DNA of 64,000 nucleotides from Polaribacter sargassicola (lineage in GTDB: Bacteria > Bacteroidota > Bacteroidia > Flavobacteriales > Flavobacteriaceae): assembly GCF_021991835.1 (NCBI RefSeq), contig NZ_JAHDAU010000001.1, positions 682,001 to 746,000 on the forward strand, in the 5' to 3' direction. A program made the translations under genes and the position numbers. The notes below the pieces were generated by a model that saw only the letters and a program-made list of their open reading frames with translations, was not told the DNA's origin and made no database searches. Positions 1 through 6,932 of the stretch are shown one piece after another; positions within the stretch are counted from its first letter, which is position 1, and each line of letters begins with the position of its first letter.

Positions 1-55
1 TTTAAAAATACAACAAGATTAAACCCTGCTTCTTGGATTCTGAGAAGATAAAACC

Positions 56-550
56 TTATTCAGAATAATATCTAATATTTTTTTGAAGTATAATAGAGTT
101 TGGTAATGTAATTAAATCTTTTTCTGGTGTTTTTAAGGTGATAAAAAAAGCACCAATATCTCTTATTTCTCCGGTAATATTATTGTCTTTTTCTAGAACA
201 GTAATATAATCTCCTATTTTAACAGGGTAATTAATATATAAAATTATACCAGCTGTAATGTTAGAAAGTATAGACCATTGAGCAAAAAAAGCAATCCCTA
301 AAATGGTTAAAAAAGAAGAAACGTATATAAGCAGCTGTTTTTCATCTACACCCCAAAGAAAAGATATAAAAACAATTACTGTTATATAAATAAGTATACT
401 AATTATTTTGTTGGTAACTAAAATTCTAGCTTCTTGAAATCCAAATTTTATTTGAATATTTTTAAGAGAATTGGTAATTAATATTCTTAAAAAAAAAGCA
501 ACTATAAAAATAGTTACAGATGTTATTATTTTATAGTTGTCTAATTCCAT
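56..550 (-). CDS. Small MscS-family mechanosensitive channel protein
   Basis: Predicted inner-membrane channel of the MscS family, which opens under membrane tension to release solutes. Membrane segments are visible at about residues 7-27, 48-68 and 73-105; the last is the pore-type helix and runs into the family motif NYPVKIGDYI and a short beta domain that ends with YYSE and the stop. At 164 residues it is much shorter than E. coli MscS (286), because the C-terminal alpha/beta vestibule is absent. It begins 14 bases after the thioesterase gene on the same strand and is probably co-transcribed with it. Family assignment is fairly sure; actual gating is inference. Confidence 0.8.
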   Translation of the reverse strand: MELDNYKIITSVTIFIVAFFLRILITNSLKNIQIKFGFQEARILVTNKIISILIYITVIVFISFLWGVDEKQLLIYVSSFLTILGIAFFAQWSILSNITAGIILYINYPVKIGDYITVLEKDNNITGEIRDIGAFFITLKTPEKDLITLPNSIILQKNIRYYSE

Positions 551-564
551 AGCTAAGGTTTATT

Positions 565-1074
565 TTAAAGAAAAACTTTTTTTAGTGCACCTGCTTCTTT
601 TGGGTCTAATCTTCCTGCTAACACTAAACTCAATTCTTTACGTCTTAAAGCGTCTTCAAAGCGGGTTTTCTCTATTTCTGTTTCTGGTATAAGTTGTGGT
701 ACTTGTACAGGTTTTCCTGTTTCATCTACAGCAACAAAAGTATAAATACCTTCGTTAACTTTAGTTCTTTGGCCAGATTGTCTATCTTCTATCCAAACAT
801 CAACATATACTTCCATAGAAGATTTAAAAGCTCTAGAAACTTTTGCTTCTAAAGTTACTACACTTGCAACGGGTATTGCTTTACTAAAGGCAACATGGTT
901 TACAGATGCTGTAACAACAAGTCTTCTAGAGTGTCTTCTGGCTGCAATACTACAAGCTCTATCCATTCTAGCAAGTAACTCACCACCAAATAGATTATCT
1001 AAATAATTAGTTTCACCTGGTAAAACTAAATCTGTAAGTACTGTTAATGATTCTAGTGGAGTTTTTGCTTCCAT
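565..1074 (-). CDS. Acyl-CoA thioesterase, hotdog fold
   Basis: Predicted cytoplasmic acyl-CoA hydrolase of the YciA/BACH type, releasing free CoA and fatty acid. The 169-residue length equals one hotdog domain plus a short tail. Family signatures visible are GGELLARMDRACSIAA near residues 30-45 (the helix that packs in the hotdog) and ASVNHVAFSKAIPV near residues 57-70. The C-terminal region is charged and poorly conserved. A TAnnTTTG promoter element lies 20 bases upstream at 1095-1102. Substrate chain length cannot be read from sequence. Confidence 0.88.
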   Translation of the reverse strand: MEAKTPLESLTVLTDLVLPGETNYLDNLFGGELLARMDRACSIAARRHSRRLVVTASVNHVAFSKAIPVASVVTLEAKVSRAFKSSMEVYVDVWIEDRQSGQRTKVNEGIYTFVAVDETGKPVQVPQLIPETEIEKTRFEDALRRKELSLVLAGRLDPKEAGALKKVFL

Positions 1075-1094
1075 AAATAATATAATATTTTTGG

Positions 1095-1102
1095 CAAATA
1101 TA
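1095..1102 (-). promoter_or_regulatory. Bacteroidota -7 promoter box for the thioesterase/MscS unit
   Basis: TATATTTG on the minus strand fits the TAnnTTTG box and ends 20 bases before the thioesterase ATG. No clear -33 TTTG was identified. Confidence 0.5.
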
Positions 1103-1148
1103 AGAATAGCTTATTTAAAGAAAACCTTTAACTGTTAAAGAAACTTAT

Positions 1149-2075
1149 TTAATTTAAAGTTTCATCTAATAACCAAGCGTCTTTAGAGATTGTTTTTTGA
1201 ATCTTGTAAAGGTTATTAATAGCATCGTTACGGTTAACATAGCTATTAAACACAACTTGTATTAATCCCCATTTATTGGTACCAATTATAGAAGCATTAA
1301 AACCTTTTTCTTTTAGTTGATTTACTTTTGTTTCTGCATTTTCTATAGCTTGAAATGCACCAGCAACTATATGGTAAGGTTTATAAACTTCTTTAACAAC
1401 ATTTAAATCTATTGTTGGTAAAGGATTAGAAATTACAAATGTAGCAGCTTGTATTTTCTTTTGTATTGCTATTTCTTTTTTAGCTAAAACTTCTTTCTGT
1501 TGATTATTTTGATAACCATTATAACCAGCAAAACCTAAAGTTAACAAAATTGCTGCAGATGCTGCATATTTTATAAAAGCAGGTATTACTTTTTTATCAT
1601 CATTTGTAGATGATGTAACAGGTGTTAATGGTTTTACTACAACATTCTGTTCTTTTAATCTTGGAATTGCAGTAGATTTAACAGTGCTTAAACCAAACGA
1701 TTCTGTTAAGTAATTAACGTTAGTATTTGGTTCAAAAATAATTTGTTTGTTTTCATTTAGCATTAAAACACCCAAATTATCTATCTCTATCGCTTTAGAT
1801 TGTAATTGATTTTGCCATTTAATTACAGACAAAGAAATTGCAGAAGAAGCTTTATCAAAAGATGTGTTTTCTGCAGAAGCAATATAATTAGCTAATAAAC
1901 CATCATTATGTTTTAAATGACTGTTAAACGTAATTTGTTTTGTAGGCGGATAAAAAGTTTGCATATCTCTATCCATCTTAGCTCCAATTCTTGTAGTTAC
2001 AAAACCACCAAAATCAGGTATAATTACGCAATCGTATCTGTATAATAAATCGTTTATGTATGTCGCTAAATTCAT
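1149..2075 (-). CDS. HU-CCDC81-type DNA-binding, single-pass membrane, SPOR protein
   Basis: The 308-residue protein has three parts. Residues 1-125 look like the two HU/IHF-type repeats of the Bacteroidota HU-CCDC81 clade (motifs CVIIPDFGGFV and IEIDNLGVLML). Residues 169-186 form one hydrophobic membrane span. Residues 233-305 form a SPOR domain (YHIVAGAFQAIENAETKV), a fold that binds denuded septal peptidoglycan. The inferred topology is DNA-binding domain in the cytoplasm and SPOR in the periplasm, so it could tie the nucleoid to the division septum. It is divergent from dprA. The -7 box at 2081-2088 lies only five bases before the ATG, suggesting a leaderless mRNA. Domain calls are from recognised motifs; the bridging role is inference. 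Confidence 0.8.
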   Translation of the reverse strand: MNLATYINDLLYRYDCVIIPDFGGFVTTRIGAKMDRDMQTFYPPTKQITFNSHLKHNDGLLANYIASAENTSFDKASSAISLSVIKWQNQLQSKAIEIDNLGVLMLNENKQIIFEPNTNVNYLTESFGLSTVKSTAIPRLKEQNVVVKPLTPVTSSTNDDKKVIPAFIKYAASAAILLTLGFAGYNGYQNNQQKEVLAKKEIAIQKKIQAATFVISNPLPTIDLNVVKEVYKPYHIVAGAFQAIENAETKVNQLKEKGFNASIIGTNKWGLIQVVFNSYVNRNDAINNLYKIQKTISKDAWLLDETLN

Positions 2076-2080
2076 TGTAG

Positions 2081-2088
2081 CAAATATA
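2081..2088 (-). promoter_or_regulatory. -7 promoter box abutting the HU-SPOR start codon
   Basis: TATATTTG on the minus strand, five bases from the ATG. If this box is used, transcription would start at or next to the start codon. Confidence 0.45.
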
Positions 2089-2171
2089 AATATTATGGTG
2101 TTTTGTAAAACAATTTCTTAACAATTTTATCAACAATTATTTTATATATTGGTATTCAAAAAGTTATCAAT

Positions 2172-3275
2172 TTGAAAGAAGAAAAATTACTTGCAATCTT
2201 AAGAATGCAAAAATGTAGGGCAGTTGGAGATATTTTAGCAAAGAAACTTATTGTAAATGTGGGAGATATAGAGCAGGTTTTTAAAGAAAAACCTACTATT
2301 TTATCAAAAATAAATGGTATTGGTGCTCATGTTTTAAAAACGCTTTTTGATACAGAAAACATCAAATTGGCAGAAAGAGAGTTGGCTTACATCAAAAAAA
2401 ATAACATTTCATATTCTTATTTTTTAGATAAAGATTACCCTTTAAATCTTCAAAATTGTATAGATTCTCCTATCCTACTTTTTAAAGATGGCAATCTTAA
2501 CTTTAACAACAAAAAAATAATTTCTATTGTAGGTACAAGAAATATGAGTTCTTATGGTAGAGATTTTTGTAATAATATAATAAAAGAGTTAGCAGAATAC
2601 AACCCTATAATTGTAAGTGGTTTTGCTTACGGAGTAGACATTTGTGCGCACAAAGCTGCGATAGAACATAATTTACAAACGATTGCAGTTTTGGCACATG
2701 GTTTTGAACAGATTTATCCGAAGGTTCATAAAAAATATATTAATCAAGTAAATGAAAATGGAGGGTTTTTAACTGAATTTTGGAGTGAAGAACAGCCCTT
2801 AAGAGAAAACTTTTTAAAAAGAAATAGAATTGTTGCTGGTATTTCTAATGCTACAATTATTATAGAATCTGCAGCAAAAGGTGGTTCTTTGGTAACTGCA
2901 GATATTGCAAACTCTTACAATAAAGATGTTTTTGCTGTTCCGGGTAGAACCGTAGATTTATACAGTAAAGGTTGTAATAATTTAATTAAAAATAATAAAG
3001 CACATTTATTAACTAGTGCATCAGACATTGTAAAAATGTTAAATTGGGATTTAAAAGAAAAACCGCAAGTACAAATACAAAAACAGTTATTTGTAGAATT
3101 AAATGAAGAAGAACAAAAAATAAACGATTACCTTCATTTAAAAGGTAAGCAAGTTTTAGATGTTATTTCTTTAGAATGTAACATACCTATTTATCAATTA
3201 CCATCAATATTATTACAAATGGAATTAAAAGGTGTTTTAAAACCTTTAGCAGGAAAGATGTTTGAGCTTGCTTAA
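2172..3275 (+). CDS. dprA: DNA-processing protein DprA
   Basis: Single-stranded DNA-binding protein that loads RecA during natural transformation. The 367-residue protein has an N-terminal helix-hairpin-helix-like region, a Rossmann-type DprA core at about residues 105-285 (IVGTRNMSSYGR, VSGFAYGVDICAHKAA, FLKRNRIVAGIS, GSLVTADIA, FAVPG), and a C-terminal winged-helix-like segment (about 305-365). The start is TTG; no in-frame ATG precedes the conserved region. It is divergent from the HU-SPOR gene and followed after 20 bases by an uncharacterised gene. No other competence gene is in the window, so transformability is not shown. Confidence 0.95.
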   Translation: MKEEKLLAILRMQKCRAVGDILAKKLIVNVGDIEQVFKEKPTILSKINGIGAHVLKTLFDTENIKLAERELAYIKKNNISYSYFLDKDYPLNLQNCIDSPILLFKDGNLNFNNKKIISIVGTRNMSSYGRDFCNNIIKELAEYNPIIVSGFAYGVDICAHKAAIEHNLQTIAVLAHGFEQIYPKVHKKYINQVNENGGFLTEFWSEEQPLRENFLKRNRIVAGISNATIIIESAAKGGSLVTADIANSYNKDVFAVPGRTVDLYSKGCNNLIKNNKAHLLTSASDIVKMLNWDLKEKPQVQIQKQLFVELNEEEQKINDYLHLKGKQVLDVISLECNIPIYQLPSILLQMELKGVLKPLAGKMFELA

Positions 3276-3295
3276 TAATTCTTATTTTTGAAAAT

Positions 3296-4366
3296 ATGAT
3301 GAAGTCAGATAAAAAATTAATGTCCAAAAAGAAACCATCATTTCCTGTTAATGAAATGTTGAGTGAGTATTTAAAAAAATATAAAAGGAATGTAAAAATT
3401 CCTATTTTTTATGATGATTTACTTCGTTTTCAGGGTTCTGTAACTGTTTACGATAAAAATGATGAAGATACACTTTGGATACGTACTTATTATTCTGAGT
3501 GGGATAGAATTGAAATAGATAAAAGTTTAAAAAAAATATATATGATGTTACTTTCTGATGGAAGTGACGAAACTTTACCATTTTTAAATGTAGATGCTAT
3601 AGATTATTGCACTTTTGGTAACTCTAAACCATTTAGAATAAAAGTAAGAAATATATTAAACGACAATTACACCTATTTCTATGTGAAAAAAGCAGATGCT
3701 TCTCGTGTTTACGGTTTAGAGTTAGAGCACATATTATCTCCGCATAACATTAACTTTTTAGTCTATAAAGACACGTTAATAGAAGAGCATATTGTCGGTA
3801 TTCCGGGAGACGATTTCATTAAAAATTTTTTACCAAAATGTACCGAATCAGAAAAATCTCAAATAGCCAAAGAATTTGTAAAATTTAAAGAGCGTTGTTT
3901 GGTTCGTTTACTAGGAGATATGCGTTCTTATAATTACGTAGTAACACCAACACACGATTTTTACCATATTATTTATAAGATAAGAGCTATCGATTTTGAT
4001 CAGCAATCTTTTGAGGGAAATTTAAAAGTTTACAACCTACAATTTATGAAGGAAAACTTTAAAATGGTAGAAATGGTAAGTAAAAAATTACAAAATAGTT
4101 CTATTAATCAATACAAAATAGAAGAACGTTCTTTTATGGCAAAACGTATGATTACAACGCCAAGAAGAACAGAATGGTTAATTAAATGCATGAAAAACGA
4201 TACCATTTCTTATCCAGAAAACGTAGCGCTTTTAAAAAAGCATTTAATAAAATATGTGGGAGACGTTAAATTTAAAGACTGTAATAATATGGGCGAAATA
4301 TTAGAAACCATTTTGTCTTTTGTAAAACGAAACTATTTAGATATTCGTAATAAAGATTTGTTTTAG
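3296..4366 (+). CDS. Uncharacterised 356-residue protein, probably lineage-conserved
   Basis: I do not recognise a domain. The protein appears soluble: no signal peptide, no membrane span. The N-terminus is basic (many Lys in residues 3-32). The body alternates beta-like stretches (DTLWIRTYYSEWDRIEI, YTYFYVKKADAS) with charged helices, and the C-terminal third is Lys-rich and helical. Two adjacent ATG codons are available at 3296 and 3299. It follows dprA by 20 bases and is probably co-transcribed, but nothing else ties it to DNA uptake. A copy of the dispersed repeat begins at its stop codon. Codon usage looks like its neighbours, so recent transfer is not suggested. Confidence 0.75.
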   Translation: MMKSDKKLMSKKKPSFPVNEMLSEYLKKYKRNVKIPIFYDDLLRFQGSVTVYDKNDEDTLWIRTYYSEWDRIEIDKSLKKIYMMLLSDGSDETLPFLNVDAIDYCTFGNSKPFRIKVRNILNDNYTYFYVKKADASRVYGLELEHILSPHNINFLVYKDTLIEEHIVGIPGDDFIKNFLPKCTESEKSQIAKEFVKFKERCLVRLLGDMRSYNYVVTPTHDFYHIIYKIRAIDFDQQSFEGNLKVYNLQFMKENFKMVEMVSKKLQNSSINQYKIEERSFMAKRMITTPRRTEWLIKCMKNDTISYPENVALLKKHLIKYVGDVKFKDCNNMGEILETILSFVKRNYLDIRNKDLF

Positions 4367-4450
4367 AAGCTATTTCCTGCTTTCCACTATATCTTTTTTT
4401 CGAAAATAAAAAAAAGGATGTCGTTTCAATCAGGGCTAAGCTTGTTTGCC
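4366..4450. repeat. Dispersed hairpin-like intergenic repeat, copy 1
   Basis: The left arm starts at the preceding stop codon (GAAGCTATTTCCTGCTTTCC) and runs into ATATC plus a T-run to about 4400. The right arm starts with an A-run, GGATGTCG and then TTTCAATCAGGGCTAAGC to about 4443. The arms are imperfectly complementary: AGCT with GGCT, and T-run with A-run. The same two arms recur at 30864-30987 and 58231-58386. All three copies lie between convergent genes. Confidence 0.8.
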
Positions 4451-4472
4451 GTCTAATTTTTTTATAATAAAG

Positions 4473-5411
4473 TTATTCAATAATTAAAGTAATTGGTAAA
4501 TTATACTTTGTTTTTACAATTTTACCAGCCTGTTTACCAGGGATAAATTGCGGTAATTTTTTAAATGTTTTAAGAACTTCTTCTTTTATTATAGAGTACG
4601 GAGTTCTAATTTTAATGTCAGTTATATATCCATTTTTATCTATTGAGAATTCAGTATAAATTTTGTGTTTACCTTCTTTTAGGTCTAACTTTTCTACAAG
4701 TTCACTGTTAAAATTTTCTGCAAAAAACTCTTTAATATTTTCAGAGAAATCTTTTTGAGTATTTTCTTTGGCCTCTTTAAATTTTGGAGGTTCTTCAATA
4801 ATAAGTCCCATTATAATTTCTTCTTCTTCAATTTCAATAAGTTCAATTTCTCCATCGGTTTGTAGTTCTTCAACAAGACCAGTTGTAATAATAGTTTCTC
4901 TAGATTCTTCTTTATTTGTATTACAAATTGTCAAACCTACTGTAGAAGGCGGCGGTGGAACAGTTCTTAGTTTAGGTACAATAATAGAATCTTGTTTAAT
5001 GTCTTCTTTTAGAGAGTCAATTTCTTTTTCTATTTTATTGATAGTATCAACAATAATAACCTCTTGTATTTTCTGCTTTTTTCCATCAGCATATTGGCAA
5101 CTAAAAAGTGTTGTTCCCATCACAAAAAATAAAGCTAAAATAAATAACTTTTCAAAAGATAATTCTTGTTTAAAAGTAACTTGAGGAATTTCAATTATAA
5201 TACTGTCTAATTGTTTTTTATAAAAATGACCACAAACTCTGGTATCTTTATTTTTAGTTAAGTAATCAGTAATTTCTATGGCAGATTTTTTTGTGAAATC
5301 AATTACTGTTTTAGAGCAAGAACTGCAAAACCTTCCTTTTTCTTTTTGTGTCATTTTATTCCAATCTTGATGACAAGGTTTAGGAATTGTAATCTTAAAT
5401 TTTGATTTCAT
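4473..5411 (-). CDS. TonB-like energy transducer with N-terminal Cys motif
   Basis: The 312-residue protein has a cytoplasmic N-terminus with Cys13, Cys29, Cys32 and Cys60 (motif FCSSCSKTVIDFT), a single membrane span at about 88-106, a Glu/Ile-rich periplasmic linker with a short Pro stretch (VPPPPS), and a C-terminal TonB-like domain at about 225-312 (EFSIDKNGYITDIKIRTP, LPQFIPGKQAGK). TonB C-domains touch the TonB box of outer-membrane receptors. The Cys set resembles a small zinc-binding or redox site; this is inferred from spacing only. No exbB/exbD is adjacent; a set lies at 37.5-39.8 kb. A TonB-dependent receptor unit is upstream on the same strand, but a terminator-like hairpin separates them. 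Confidence 0.75.
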   Translation of the reverse strand: MKSKFKITIPKPCHQDWNKMTQKEKGRFCSSCSKTVIDFTKKSAIEITDYLTKNKDTRVCGHFYKKQLDSIIIEIPQVTFKQELSFEKLFILALFFVMGTTLFSCQYADGKKQKIQEVIIVDTINKIEKEIDSLKEDIKQDSIIVPKLRTVPPPPSTVGLTICNTNKEESRETIITTGLVEELQTDGEIELIEIEEEEIIMGLIIEEPPKFKEAKENTQKDFSENIKEFFAENFNSELVEKLDLKEGKHKIYTEFSIDKNGYITDIKIRTPYSIIKEEVLKTFKKLPQFIPGKQAGKIVKTKYNLPITLIIE

Positions 5412-5486
5412 AATATTAGCTTTACGATTCTAAAATCAAAGAAGATGCCAAAGTTAAAATTTTGTTAATGAAAATTTTATATAAAT

Positions 5487-5524
5487 AAAAAGAGGTATAA
5501 GAATTAATCTTATACCTCTTTTTT
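5487..5524 (-). terminator. Hairpin terminator after the receptor-partner lipoprotein gene
   Basis: Inverted repeat AGAGGTATAAGA / TCTTATACCTCT with a five-base loop, flanked by A and T runs, so it could act in both directions. It lies just downstream of the lipoprotein stop. Confidence 0.75.
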
Positions 5525-5542
5525 ATTAAATGTTTATTAGGC

Positions 5543-6907
5543 TTACCAAGCACCAATAAAGTGGCTTCCTTCTGCATTTTCTAATTCTGCACCCTTAGTA
5601 ACTACACCAGTTTCTGTATCTATAACATAAATGTTTCCATTTTGTCCTACAGAAGCAGCAGTGAAATAAATTTCGTTACCATCTACAGCAAATCCTTGGT
5701 ATTGAAACATTTCCATGTCTACATCATAAGGGATTTCTTCTATTTTTGTAGCTGTCTTAGCGTTTAAATCTACTAAGGCAAAAAAGCTTTCTCCTCTACC
5801 AGCAAGACCTTCTTGAGAACCATCATGACGGTAAGCTAATACTCCTTTTCCGTTAGCAGCAGGTCTCCAAGCTAAGATATAAGCACCTGTAACACCTAAA
5901 GCATCATCTAAATTAAAGTCATAAGAATCATCATATTGGTTGTCTGCATCAATCTTTAAAATATAAGAACCTTCTGGGTCACTTTGGTTTGCTTGGTAAA
6001 CACTTCCGTTATATTCAAAAGCATTAATACTACGGTATCCATTAGTGTTTCCGTGACCTACGCTAGATGTAATTACTGTTGCATTTAATAAAGAAGGATA
6101 ATCTACAACAATTGTTTTAGAACCTAAAATTTCATAATCGCTATCGCTTTCTACCGTTGCAGGGTCTACTTTACTTAAACGTGCACCAATATATAATTTA
6201 TCTCCTGCAGCATTTAAAGTAGGCATATCTATTCTAGAAATGTAATAACCATTCGCTTCTTCCTCATCACTTAATGGTACTTCATAACTTTGAAAGTTTT
6301 TAATTGACGAATTTACCAAGTCTAAAGTAACAATACCTATTGTAGCACTAGTACGTAAATAAGTATCATCTGTAGCGTCATCTGGTGTGTCGTTGTCATC
6401 AATTTGATGTTCTGTAGATACATAAACAGCAGAACCAGTTTGGTCTCCGTCAAATAATTTAATCCATCTAGGTGCAGTACCTACGTATTCAGATATACTA
6501 ACTTCTGTACCAGTTTGTGTAAATGTTTGTCCACCTTCTACAGTATACTTTGTATAGATTCCTCCAGTATCTCCAGCATAACTAATATTAAAGATAGTAC
6601 TACCATCTTCTGATGCTTGTAATCTTGCTGTTCTATTTGATGGGGCTACAAATCCGTTTTCAAAAGGATTTATAGATATAGTTGGGTCTTTTGCATCTTC
6701 ACTTGTAACAGCGTAAATTAACGTACCACCATTACCATCTCCAGGTTCGTCTCCCATTTTGGCACCAGCAATAGTTATCCATCTAGAGTCTTCTACAGGT
6801 GTTTCTGGATCAATAGTATCATCATTAACATCATCACTACAAGCGTTTAGTAAACCAAATGCTAGTACAAAAGCTAATGCTTTATAGTTTAGAATAGTTT
6901 GTTTCAT
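5543..6907 (-). CDS. DUF4374/XusB-like surface lipoprotein, partner of a TonB-dependent receptor
   Basis: A 454-residue protein with a signal peptide and lipobox ending in Cys23 (GLLNACSDD), then an acidic spacer and a long beta-rich body with propeller-like repeats (for example TARLQASEDGSTIFNISYA, MPTLNAAGDKLYIGARLS, YQGFAVDGNEIYFTAASV). This pattern and its place 25 bases after a TonB-dependent receptor gene match the DUF4374 lipoproteins. One of these, XusB of Bacteroides thetaiotaomicron, binds foreign siderophores for its receptor XusA. The DUF4374 call is by recollection of sequence character and context, not a search; heme or other cargo is possible. No PepSY-type reductase (XusC) follows. 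Confidence 0.6.
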   Translation of the reverse strand: MKQTILNYKALAFVLAFGLLNACSDDVNDDTIDPETPVEDSRWITIAGAKMGDEPGDGNGGTLIYAVTSEDAKDPTISINPFENGFVAPSNRTARLQASEDGSTIFNISYAGDTGGIYTKYTVEGGQTFTQTGTEVSISEYVGTAPRWIKLFDGDQTGSAVYVSTEHQIDDNDTPDDATDDTYLRTSATIGIVTLDLVNSSIKNFQSYEVPLSDEEEANGYYISRIDMPTLNAAGDKLYIGARLSKVDPATVESDSDYEILGSKTIVVDYPSLLNATVITSSVGHGNTNGYRSINAFEYNGSVYQANQSDPEGSYILKIDADNQYDDSYDFNLDDALGVTGAYILAWRPAANGKGVLAYRHDGSQEGLAGRGESFFALVDLNAKTATKIEEIPYDVDMEMFQYQGFAVDGNEIYFTAASVGQNGNIYVIDTETGVVTKGAELENAEGSHFIGAW

Positions 6908-6932
6908 TTTATTAAATATTTAAAGGTTAAGG

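Noticed and set aside
4768..5184. 138-residue open frame antisense to the TonB-like gene
   Set aside because: Ser/Ile-rich low-complexity shadow of the Glu-rich coding strand; no start signal or homologous look.
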